Below are positions 21,689 to 30,298 of a stretch of DNA of 62,156 bases, in pieces; position 1 is the first letter of the stretch, and every line of letters starts with the position of its first letter. Origin of the DNA: JAEUMD01 sp050250815 (GTDB lineage Bacteria > Pseudomonadota > Alphaproteobacteria > Rhizobiales > Hyphomicrobiaceae); the NCBI GenBank assembly GCA_050250815.1, contig JBFWNY010000024.1, forward strand, positions 1 to 62,156, read 5' to 3'. The position numbers and the translations under genes are program-made. The notes beneath the pieces were generated by a model that saw only the letters and a list, made by a program, of their open reading frames with translations, did no database searches and was not told the origin of the DNA.

Positions 21689-24600
21689 ATGCAGCGTGTT
21701 CTCACCAGCATGCGCGACGCGGGCGCGCGCTTCGCCGTGTGCGTGCTTTTCCTGCTCGCGATAACTTGCAGCCCGGCGCGCGCCGAATTCGACCTGCCCC
21801 AGCTCGCCCGGGCCGCCGACGCACTGCGCGCAGACGTGGCCAAGCGTGCAACCGGTACCGACATCGATCCGGTTGCGCTCCTCGCAGCCGCAAAGAGCGC
21901 CGAAGAGAAAGGTGACGCCGCTGGCGCTATCCGCGACCTGGAGCGGCTGGCCGGTGCGGGCTACCAGAGCTTCGATGTCTGGCACAGGCTGACGCTGCTC
22001 CTGACCCAGCACGCCGCAGGTGCACCGCGCACGCTAGCGACCGCCTATGCCGCCTACCAGGCAGCAAAGGATGAGGCGAACATGGTGCTCGCGCTGCGTC
22101 TGGTCGGAGAGACCGCGACCAGACGGCTGGAGACGCTGGCGGCCGAGCGCCGCGAGTTGAGCGAGTCGATGTCGGCCACCGACCGGCGCCTCTACGGCGA
22201 TACGGCGGGTGAAACCGCCGATGTCGCTTTCCCGATTCCTGGGATGGACCCCAAGCGCCGCAGCGCCGTGCCCCCCGACGCTACCGGGCGGGCGGCGCTG
22301 CGGCGGGCACTGCGTGAGATCCGGGCGAAGTCTGATGCGCTGGAATCCCAGTACATCGAGACCATAGCGATCGCGCATGCCGCCTACCTCGAACTGTTCC
22401 GGCGCCTCGACAGGCCGCTCGACGACCGGCTCGCTCCCTGGGATCAGCTCAAGGAGGACATCGAGCGCCTGCGCGAATCGGCTGAGCCGGCACAGAACGG
22501 TGTCGCATGGCGCGGCGGCCCCGATAGCCTCGCTGCGTGCATCGATTTCACCTCTCCGATCGATATCGATCCAAAGCTCGATCGCAAGCGCTTTGTCACT
22601 GTTGGCCGGCATGCGAGCACCGAGCCCGATGCGCCCACCGTCGCCGTATCGCCGGAAGTGCGCATCGAAAGCCGCTCGCTCTGTCTCATCGGGCTCGAGC
22701 ACGGCAACACGTACTCCTTCACGCTCGCGAAGGGGTTGCCGCTCACCAGCCGCGCGAGCCTTACGCACGACATCCGCCTTGCGGGACAGCGCTCACCCGA
22801 CCTGCCCGCGACGGTGCGGTTCAAGGGCGGTGCCTACGTACTGCCCGCGGCGGGACGGCAGACAGTGGAGATGCAGGCGGTCAACGTCGAGACGCTGACG
22901 CTCGAACTGGTCCGCATCCCGGACCGCGCAATCCATCGCCAGCTGCCACTCGGGCTCAGTGGTGGCGATCCAGCCGAAAGCCTCGTCCGCGAACTCTACG
23001 AGGAAGCTTCCGATCCCATCTGGCACGGCACGCTCGTCCTCGGCACCGGCAAGGACAACCGCCTGCACACGGTGTCGCTGCCCATCGGCCAATTGCTTGA
23101 AGAACGCCGCCGCTTCATCCGCAGTGACGGGCCAACACACGTAGGGTCGGGGACCGCGGGAGGATTCTTCAAGTCCGGCAGCTTCTACCGCGATCCCGTT
23201 TCGCACGGCAGCGATGGGCTGAGCCCCTTCGAGCCGGGCGTCTACGCCCTGCTCGCGAAGCTGCCTTACACACCGCCAACCGGTTCGACGGAGAACGATG
23301 ACGCCACCGACGAGCCTCCCGCTGCCTACGACCCGGCGAGCTTCGAGCGGCGCCGACCCCGCCAATGGATCGTCGTCACGGATATTTCGCTCAGCTACTG
23401 GAAGAGCCGCGAGCGGCTCTACGTTATCGCGCGATCGCTTTCGACCGGCGCGGCGCTGGCCGGCGTGCGCGTCGAACTCGTCGCGCGGAACAACCGCGTT
23501 CTCGCCGAACGCACGACCGACGCCAACGGTACGCTGGAGCTTCCCGTCGAACTGGCTCAGGGCAGCCACGGCAATAAGCCCGCGGCTCTGCTGGCGTTCA
23601 AGGGCTCGGACTTCTCATTCATCGATCTGGCGCGCGGAGGCCTCGACCTGTCGCGTCTCGATGTCGGCGGTCGCGCTCCGCCCGGAGACCTCGACGCCTT
23701 CGTCTACACCGACCGCGGCGTCTATCGCCCCAATGCCCCCGATGCGCGCTCCGGCAGCCGCGAAGCGGTCAACGCACTCGTGCTCTTGCGCGACGGCCGC
23801 GGCAATGCCGTCTCACCGCCGGGGCCGCTGCGTGTCCGCTTGCGCTCGCTCCTCGGACCGGTGCTCGACGAGGTGAAGATCGCGCCGGATAAGCTTTCCT
23901 CGCAGTCTGGCGGTGATTTGGTCTCCCTCGATATTCCGCCAACCGCGCCCTTCGGCTCGGCCGTCGTCGAGGTGTTTTTGGGTGACCGCAGCGAGCCCAT
24001 CGGCCGCGCGGACGTGTCGATTGCGCACGTGCGGCCCGACCGGGCGCGCCTCGTGTTCGACGACGAGAAGGATTGGACAAGTTCGATCGCGGTCGACGGC
24101 GGCTACCGGCTCTCTGGTACTGCCAAGGTGCAGTATCTCACCGCCGCACTCGATGCGAGCGGCCGCGCCGTCGACGTCGCGGCAGGCAACCTTGGCGGTG
24201 ACGTCGAGATCGTGGTCGCCGCCGCCAAGCAGCCGTTTGGCGTCTGCAAGGCCGACTACACGTTCGGCCTCGACGAGACAGGCTTCAAACCGTTCCTGAT
24301 CCGCAACCGCCTGCTACCGTCGCAGGCTGACGGCACCATTACCCTGGGGGCCGAAACTGCCGCCCTGCCGCAAAGCCTGTCGCCGCTCGAAGCGCGCGTG
24401 ACGTTGACCGTCGACGATGCGGCAGGTCGCGCGGCCAGTCGCAGCACAATCGTTCCGGTCCGCCGTGATGTCAGTTGGATCGGCATTGGCCGCGTGGCCA
24501 CCCGTGAGACGAGCAAGGGCACCTTCGCGGTCGATGTCGATGCCATGGCCGTCGACGCCGCAGGAAGCCCGCGCGGCGAGATCGACATCGCCTACAAGCT

Positions 24601-27600
24601 GTATCGCGAGCAACCCGAGTTCGTCTGGTTCCGCGAGGAGGGCGAGTGGAACTATCGTGCGGAAGTCTCCCACCTGCCGGTCGCAGGTTACCAGGGCAGC
24701 GTCCGCTCGACTGCGGCAGCCAACACGCCCTGCGATGCGGCCAACGTGGCGCTACCCCCTGTCGAACTGTCCGCCGGCGATTACGTGATGGAGCTCAGCG
24801 GCCGGGATGGCATGCGAGCCCGGCGGCGGTTCTCGATCGGCGCGGCTTCCGCCGGTCTCGACCGGCCAGAGCCATCGATCCTGACGATCCGTGCCAACCG
24901 CACGCGCACAACCTATAAGGCGGGCGAGACAGCCGAGTTCATCATCGAAAGTCCGTTCCCCGCGCGTATCCTTTCGGCGGTGGTGTCGGCCGGGCGCGTG
25001 CTCGGCTGGTATGAAGGCGAGACCGTGCTGGATACCGACAAGCGCCATGCCGAACGCCTCTCGATTCCCCTGGCTCGCTCGTGGCAGGGACAGCTGCATG
25101 TCGTATCGACGGCCTTCAGAACCGGCACCGACGGAACGGTTGCCCGCGGCCCGGCGCGCGCCATCGGCGTCATGCCGCTCGCAGTCGATATCGACGAGCA
25201 CGTGCGCATCGCCTCGCTGCAGGGCACGCCGCATAGAGTGACGCCCGCATCGGGCATTCCACTGATCCGCCTGGAAGCCAAGGACAAGGCCGGGGCGCCG
25301 GTCGATGGCGAGGCGATGATCGCGCTATTTGCAGTCGATGAAGGACTGCTGACGCTGACGCAACACGCACCCCCATCCCCCATCGAGCACTTCTACGGGA
25401 CGCGCCGGCTCGATTTCGACGTGCACGACAGCTACACGCGGCTACTGCTGGCGGCCGATCCCGGCGGAGACGGCGGGCTTCTGCTGCAACGGCTCATTTT
25501 CAACAACTACCTGTCGCAACGCATCGTCGCCGCCAAGCTGCTGAAGCGCGTCACATTCAACAAGGGCGTCGCGCTCATCGAGAAGCCGGGCTTCGACCTG
25601 TCGGGCTACGCCGGCACCGTGAAGCTCGCCGCCGTGGCCTGGAGCGAAAGTTGGATTGCCATCGCCGAGCACGGCACGCTCGTACGCGATGCCATCGTCG
25701 CCGATCTCGGACTGCCGCGCTTCCTCTCACCTGGCGACAAGCCGCAGATCCCGCTCATGCTCGAGAACGTCGAGGCGCTCGACGACGATTACGCAATCGA
25801 GTTGAGCCGCGATGTCCGGCGCGCACTGCTGCCAGGCAAAGACGAGTGGATCGACCTCAACGACCAGGGCAACACGATTTCTCTGCGGCTCGAGCGCGGC
25901 AAGCGCCAGATCGTTCACCTGGAGCTTGGCATCGATGCTGACGACTTGAGGGAAGGTGATCTCAAGATCGGTGTCGAGCTGAAGAGCCGGTCGCCGGACA
26001 ATCCAGCGCGTCTGGCGTGGAACTGGCGCTCGCGCATCCGCCTCCCCTTTACCAATGCAGTGCGCCGTGTCGCGAGCCTCGAGGTCGCCCCCGGGGCAAC
26101 GGGCGTTCTCAACCTCCCGCCCCAGGCGCTCGCCAGCATGAAGCGTCCACGCCTGCAGGTGCGGCTCAGCACGCGCGCCATCCCGCTGCCGGCGCGCGGT
26201 AGTCCACGCGATCTGGCGCGCTCACCCGACACGCTGGAGCGGCTCGTCTGGAGCGGTATGCAGCTTGTCGGCGACGAGGCTGGTGAGCACCGCGGCGCGA
26301 TGCAACGCGTGATCGAAGCCATCCTTGCGTTGCAGCAGCCCTCCGGCGCCTTTGCGGACTTCAAGCCGCAGACGACGAGCGAGCCGGGCGAGTTCCGCAC
26401 TTCGGAAGCCGACAGCATCGCGCTCGATGCCAATGAGCGCTTGTGGCACATGGCCGGCGCCGTCGAACTGCTGCGAGAAGCCAAAGCGAGCGGCTTTGCG
26501 ACCGACCGGGCCCTCGGCCGCGCGGCAGATTCGCTTAAGTCTCAGGTCGCAGCGATGCTGAAACCGCGCGATGACTACTTCCGTCCAACTCCCGAAGTCA
26601 TGATTCCGGAGCGCAGCGTCACGCTCGACGGCAGTGCATCGGGATCGCTGTCCGCATCCTTCGAGGACATTCTCGTCGAGGACGCGCAGGCACTCGGCAT
26701 CGCACCTGGAACGGGATCGCGCGTGCTGGAAGTCGCCGAAGGCGGAGCAGCGGCCAAGGCAGGCCTCGTCCCCGGCGATGTCGTGCTCGAGATCGATGGC
26801 TTCCGTGCCGGAACGCCGTCAGAGGTCGGCCGCGTCATCCGCAAGCGCCCGGCAGGCTCGCGCGCGGTTCTGGCGCTCCTGCGCGATGGCAAACGGCAGA
26901 GCGTAGTCGTTACGCTCGACGCGGTCGCCCCGCCCATGCGCAGCGAAGCAGCCGACGCGCCCGCCGAGATCGATGGTGACGCCCAGCGGCTCACGTGTAC
27001 ACGTGGCCTTGCCTATGCCATCGCCACGCTGGTTCGCCTCGATCGGGTCGCGCTGGCCGAAATGGAACAACTCGCCGCACTATGCGGACCCAAGGAGACA
27101 GAAGCCGGCGACATGCCCAGCGATGGCATCGCGCCGCTCATCGCCGCATCTGCTCTCGTGGAGTTCGGCAAGGCGGAACGCGCCGCACCCCTGCTTGCCG
27201 GCTTCAGGGCGGCACGCGCGCCGCAGGACGGCGAAGAACGAGCACCCGAGTTGCAGGCCCCAGACCCCGCGCTCGATGCTGCGCTTACTCTTGTGTTCCT
27301 GCGTCGTGCCGAGCCGGCCGCACCCGAGCTGTCGGTGATCGCCGCACGCTTTCCTGAGCGATTGAGCCCGCCGTCGCAGGCCTGGCTTGCGCGGCTCGCG
27401 CGCGAAAGTGCCGACGGCAGCCAGCTCAAGGTGGAGCTGACGCCGGCACGCGTCGGAACCGAAGATCTCGTCGAGGTCCGCGACGGCGGCACAGCCACGA
27501 CCCGCTTTGTCGAACCGCAGGTGCTCTCCCAGGGCGGCGTGCGTGTGCGCAATACCGGTGACGTTCCAGTGGTGGCAACGGTGTTCGCCCACGGGCTCGA

Positions 27601-28138
27601 CAGCCAGGCCACGCCGGCCGAAGGCGGCGGGCGCGTTCAGTTCGTCAGGCGCTTCGCCAAGCTCGATGGCGCCGGCCTGGGAGATGGCGACATCGAGGTG
27701 AAGCAGAACGAGGTTTTTGTGGTCCTCGTCGAAGGTACTGCCATGGCGGGCCCGGACGGAAACGTCTCGGACCGCATCGTGCTCATCGACCTGCTGCCTT
27801 CGGGGCTCGAGATCGTCCGGGCGGTTACGCCCGGAGCACCTCTGGCCGGCGCTGAGGGCGGTGAGGACGGCGCCGACGACACGCTCATGACCAACCGCGA
27901 GCCGCTGAAGCCGTTCGGCCACGTCATCTATAACGAGATGCGCGACGACAAGTACGTGGCCGTGCTGCAACCTCATCACAAGGGAGGGCAGTTCCGCGCC
28001 GTCTACCTCGTCCGCGCCACTGTGCCCGGCGAGTACCGGGTGCCGCAGTCGCGCGTTGAGGACTGGCGCCAGCCCGAGGTCGGCGTGTTCCGGGATGAGG
28101 CGCGCACACTGCGCATCACCCGCGCGACGGCGCCATGA
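21689..28138 (+). CDS. Alpha-2-macroglobulin family protein with embedded PDZ domain
   Basis: Very large exported bacterial alpha-2-macroglobulin (2149 residues), a family that guards the periplasm against proteases and is typically encoded with PBP1C. After a signal peptide (FAVCVLFLLAITCSPARA) and a helical repeat region come macroglobulin domains marked by VYTDRGVYRPNAPDARSG, and later FAVDEGLLTLTQH with FYGTRRLDFDVHD. The C terminus ends with the receptor-like domain (RAVYLVRATVPGEYRVP). I see no CxEQ thioester motif, so covalent trapping is unlikely. A PDZ domain is inserted at residues about 1651-1749 (GSRVLEVAEGGAAAKAGLVPGDVVLEIDG), in the helical alpha domain. The start at 21689 gives a normal signal peptide; ATG 21710 is an alternative. 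It overlaps pbpC by ATGA. Confidence 0.92.
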   Translation: MQRVLTSMRDAGARFAVCVLFLLAITCSPARAEFDLPQLARAADALRADVAKRATGTDIDPVALLAAAKSAEEKGDAAGAIRDLERLAGAGYQSFDVWHRLTLLLTQHAAGAPRTLATAYAAYQAAKDEANMVLALRLVGETATRRLETLAAERRELSESMSATDRRLYGDTAGETADVAFPIPGMDPKRRSAVPPDATGRAALRRALREIRAKSDALESQYIETIAIAHAAYLELFRRLDRPLDDRLAPWDQLKEDIERLRESAEPAQNGVAWRGGPDSLAACIDFTSPIDIDPKLDRKRFVTVGRHASTEPDAPTVAVSPEVRIESRSLCLIGLEHGNTYSFTLAKGLPLTSRASLTHDIRLAGQRSPDLPATVRFKGGAYVLPAAGRQTVEMQAVNVETLTLELVRIPDRAIHRQLPLGLSGGDPAESLVRELYEEASDPIWHGTLVLGTGKDNRLHTVSLPIGQLLEERRRFIRSDGPTHVGSGTAGGFFKSGSFYRDPVSHGSDGLSPFEPGVYALLAKLPYTPPTGSTENDDATDEPPAAYDPASFERRRPRQWIVVTDISLSYWKSRERLYVIARSLSTGAALAGVRVELVARNNRVLAERTTDANGTLELPVELAQGSHGNKPAALLAFKGSDFSFIDLARGGLDLSRLDVGGRAPPGDLDAFVYTDRGVYRPNAPDARSGSREAVNALVLLRDGRGNAVSPPGPLRVRLRSLLGPVLDEVKIAPDKLSSQSGGDLVSLDIPPTAPFGSAVVEVFLGDRSEPIGRADVSIAHVRPDRARLVFDDEKDWTSSIAVDGGYRLSGTAKVQYLTAALDASGRAVDVAAGNLGGDVEIVVAAAKQPFGVCKADYTFGLDETGFKPFLIRNRLLPSQADGTITLGAETAALPQSLSPLEARVTLTVDDAAGRAASRSTIVPVRRDVSWIGIGRVATRETSKGTFAVDVDAMAVDAAGSPRGEIDIAYKLYREQPEFVWFREEGEWNYRAEVSHLPVAGYQGSVRSTAAANTPCDAANVALPPVELSAGDYVMELSGRDGMRARRRFSIGAASAGLDRPEPSILTIRANRTRTTYKAGETAEFIIESPFPARILSAVVSAGRVLGWYEGETVLDTDKRHAERLSIPLARSWQGQLHVVSTAFRTGTDGTVARGPARAIGVMPLAVDIDEHVRIASLQGTPHRVTPASGIPLIRLEAKDKAGAPVDGEAMIALFAVDEGLLTLTQHAPPSPIEHFYGTRRLDFDVHDSYTRLLLAADPGGDGGLLLQRLIFNNYLSQRIVAAKLLKRVTFNKGVALIEKPGFDLSGYAGTVKLAAVAWSESWIAIAEHGTLVRDAIVADLGLPRFLSPGDKPQIPLMLENVEALDDDYAIELSRDVRRALLPGKDEWIDLNDQGNTISLRLERGKRQIVHLELGIDADDLREGDLKIGVELKSRSPDNPARLAWNWRSRIRLPFTNAVRRVASLEVAPGATGVLNLPPQALASMKRPRLQVRLSTRAIPLPARGSPRDLARSPDTLERLVWSGMQLVGDEAGEHRGAMQRVIEAILALQQPSGAFADFKPQTTSEPGEFRTSEADSIALDANERLWHMAGAVELLREAKASGFATDRALGRAADSLKSQVAAMLKPRDDYFRPTPEVMIPERSVTLDGSASGSLSASFEDILVEDAQALGIAPGTGSRVLEVAEGGAAAKAGLVPGDVVLEIDGFRAGTPSEVGRVIRKRPAGSRAVLALLRDGKRQSVVVTLDAVAPPMRSEAADAPAEIDGDAQRLTCTRGLAYAIATLVRLDRVALAEMEQLAALCGPKETEAGDMPSDGIAPLIAASALVEFGKAERAAPLLAGFRAARAPQDGEERAPELQAPDPALDAALTLVFLRRAEPAAPELSVIAARFPERLSPPSQAWLARLARESADGSQLKVELTPARVGTEDLVEVRDGGTATTRFVEPQVLSQGGVRVRNTGDVPVVATVFAHGLDSQATPAEGGGRVQFVRRFAKLDGAGLGDGDIEVKQNEVFVVLVEGTAMAGPDGNVSDRIVLIDLLPSGLEIVRAVTPGAPLAGAEGGEDGADDTLMTNREPLKPFGHVIYNEMRDDKYVAVLQPHHKGGQFRAVYLVRATVPGEYRVPQSRVEDWRQPEVGVFRDEARTLRITRATAP

Positions 28139-30291
28139 GGGCTACGGCAACCGCGCAGCGACGCACCTGGGGCGGCGCGCTCGTTGCCCTGACGCTCGCG
28201 CTCGTCCTCATGCCCGTCGCCGCACTGCTCGCCATCGAAATCGCTGCGCGCATGGCGTCCGCGCCGCAGCTGGAGCGCCTGCAACGGCTATCCCCCACCG
28301 TATTGGCAGCCGACGGATCGCTACTGCGCGCCTACCTCGCTGAGGACGACCATTGGCGGCTGCCTGCCAAACCCGAAGACGTGCCGGCCGACTACCTCGA
28401 CCTGCTGCTCGCCTACGAGGACAAGCGCTTCTACACGCACCGGGGCTACGACCCGCTCGCCATGCTGCGCGCAGCCACCGATGCAATCCTCCACGGCCGG
28501 GCGGTATCGGGAGCCTCGACGCTGACCATGCAGGTCGCGCGCCTGCTCGACCCCAAGCCGCGCACGCTGTGGAGCAAGCTGCGGGAGATCGTTAGCGCGC
28601 GGCAACTCGAACGCTCGCACTCCAAGCGCGAGATCCTTGGCATGTACCTGACGCTCGCGCCGTTCGGCGGCAACATCGCGGGTGTGAGAGCCGCATCCCT
28701 GTCGTACTTCGGCAAGGAGCCGGCACATTTGACACCGGCTGAGGCCGCGCTGCTGGTCGCCATCCCCCAGTCGCCGGAGCGGCGCCGTCTCGACCGTCAT
28801 GCCGCTGCCGCGGAAGACGCGCGTCGCCGCATGCTGGCGCGCGTGACCTCGCGTGATGGCAGAAGCATGCAACGCGCATCGTTCCGTGCGGGTGAAGGGT
28901 TACCTGCGTCGCCTCGCGGCGCACCGCCAACCTTGGCGCCGCACCTGGCCGACCGCCTGCGGCGCGAACATCCCAATACACGCACGATCGGCACGACGAT
29001 CGCCCCCGCGGCGCAGTCGCATGCCGAATCGATTGCGCGCGATGCGCTGGCCTCCTCCGGGACAGCAGTCACGGTTGCAATCGTCATCGCGCGCAACTCA
29101 GATGGCGCCATCGTCGCGCACGTCGGTGGTTCGCTCTACGGCAGCAGCACACGCGCCGGTTACGTCGACCACGCGATGGCGATCCGATCGCCTGGTTCGA
29201 CGCTCAAGCCCTTCATCTACGCCTTGGGCTTCGAGCGACGCCTCATCCACCCCGATACCATCGTCACCGATGCGCCGCTCGGCATCGGTGGTTACGAGCC
29301 GCGCAATTTCTCGGGCGGCTATCGCGGCGACATGACACTGCGCGACGCACTGCTCGCCTCCGTCAATACGACGGCCGTGGCCGTTCTCTCGGCCCTCGGG
29401 CCGCGGCAGCTCACCTCGCGGCTGGCGGCGGTGGGCGTGCCGCTGAAGCTCGACCAGCCGGACGGCGATGTCGGTCTTGCCGTGGGATTGGGTGGAGCAG
29501 GCGTGCGGCTTGCCGAACTCGTTGCGCTTTACTGCGGGATCGCCAACGACGGTCTCGTCAAACCGCTGGCAACTACACCCGAAGCCCTTCGTAGTTCGCG
29601 ACCCGCTCGCCGCCTGATGGACGCCGACGCAGCGTGGGCAATCCGCAATATTCTCGCCGATGCCGCGCCGCCTGCCGGCTTCGTTGCGCTCGCCAGTCGC
29701 GACGGCGGACGCCGCTTCGCCTACAAGACCGGCACCTCCTACAGCTTCCGCGACGCGTGGGCGATCGGCATCGACGGCACACACACCGTCGGTGTGTGGA
29801 TCGGACGCGGCGACGGCGCGCCGCACATCGATGCCTACGGCCTGACGGCCGCAGCGCCACTGCTGTTCCGCGTCATGCAAGGGCTGCCGGCACCCAAGCA
29901 CGACGTCGCGAGCGAGCCGCCCTCCTTCAGCCTGCTGGCCGAGAGCGGCACGTTGCCGGAACGGCTGAAGCGCTTCTCGGCGAATAGCAAAGCTGAAGCG
30001 GCAAACGCGCCGCTCCACATCACCTTCCCGCGCGAGGCGTTGTCGATTGCTGCAGGTGCCGGGAACGCAAGCGGACTTCCGCTTCGGCTTCAGGGCGGCG
30101 AGGCACCCTACGTCTGGCTCGTCAACGGTCGCAGGATTCAGAACACCGAGAGCGACAGCGGCGATGTCTGGTGGCGTGAGCTGAAACCGGGGGCGGCGCG
30201 CATATCCGTCATGGACCGCAACGGAGCGCACGACGAGGTGACGGTGTGGATCGAGCACGGCACCGCCGGAACGCGCACCGACACGCCCTGA
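28135..30291 (+). CDS. pbpC: Penicillin-binding protein 1C (glycosyltransferase/transpeptidase)
   Basis: Bifunctional class A penicillin-binding protein of 718 residues. An N-terminal membrane anchor (LVALTLALVLMPVAALLAIEIA) is followed by a GT51 glycosyltransferase with the catalytic-Glu motif YEDKRFYTHRG and GASTLTMQ. The transpeptidase domain has all three motifs: STLK (nucleophile Ser355), SVN, and YKTGTS. The last 90 residues match the PBP1C-specific C-terminal domain, with PYVWLVNGRRI. The start codon overlaps the macroglobulin stop (ATGA), so translation is coupled. Co-occurrence with alpha-2-macroglobulin is well known and is read as defence plus repair of the cell wall. It ends seven bases before the convergent gene. 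Confidence 0.95.
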   Translation: MRATATAQRRTWGGALVALTLALVLMPVAALLAIEIAARMASAPQLERLQRLSPTVLAADGSLLRAYLAEDDHWRLPAKPEDVPADYLDLLLAYEDKRFYTHRGYDPLAMLRAATDAILHGRAVSGASTLTMQVARLLDPKPRTLWSKLREIVSARQLERSHSKREILGMYLTLAPFGGNIAGVRAASLSYFGKEPAHLTPAEAALLVAIPQSPERRRLDRHAAAAEDARRRMLARVTSRDGRSMQRASFRAGEGLPASPRGAPPTLAPHLADRLRREHPNTRTIGTTIAPAAQSHAESIARDALASSGTAVTVAIVIARNSDGAIVAHVGGSLYGSSTRAGYVDHAMAIRSPGSTLKPFIYALGFERRLIHPDTIVTDAPLGIGGYEPRNFSGGYRGDMTLRDALLASVNTTAVAVLSALGPRQLTSRLAAVGVPLKLDQPDGDVGLAVGLGGAGVRLAELVALYCGIANDGLVKPLATTPEALRSSRPARRLMDADAAWAIRNILADAAPPAGFVALASRDGGRRFAYKTGTSYSFRDAWAIGIDGTHTVGVWIGRGDGAPHIDAYGLTAAAPLLFRVMQGLPAPKHDVASEPPSFSLLAESGTLPERLKRFSANSKAEAANAPLHITFPREALSIAAGAGNASGLPLRLQGGEAPYVWLVNGRRIQNTESDSGDVWWRELKPGAARISVMDRNGAHDEVTVWIEHGTAGTRTDTP

Positions 30292-30298
30292 CACAACA

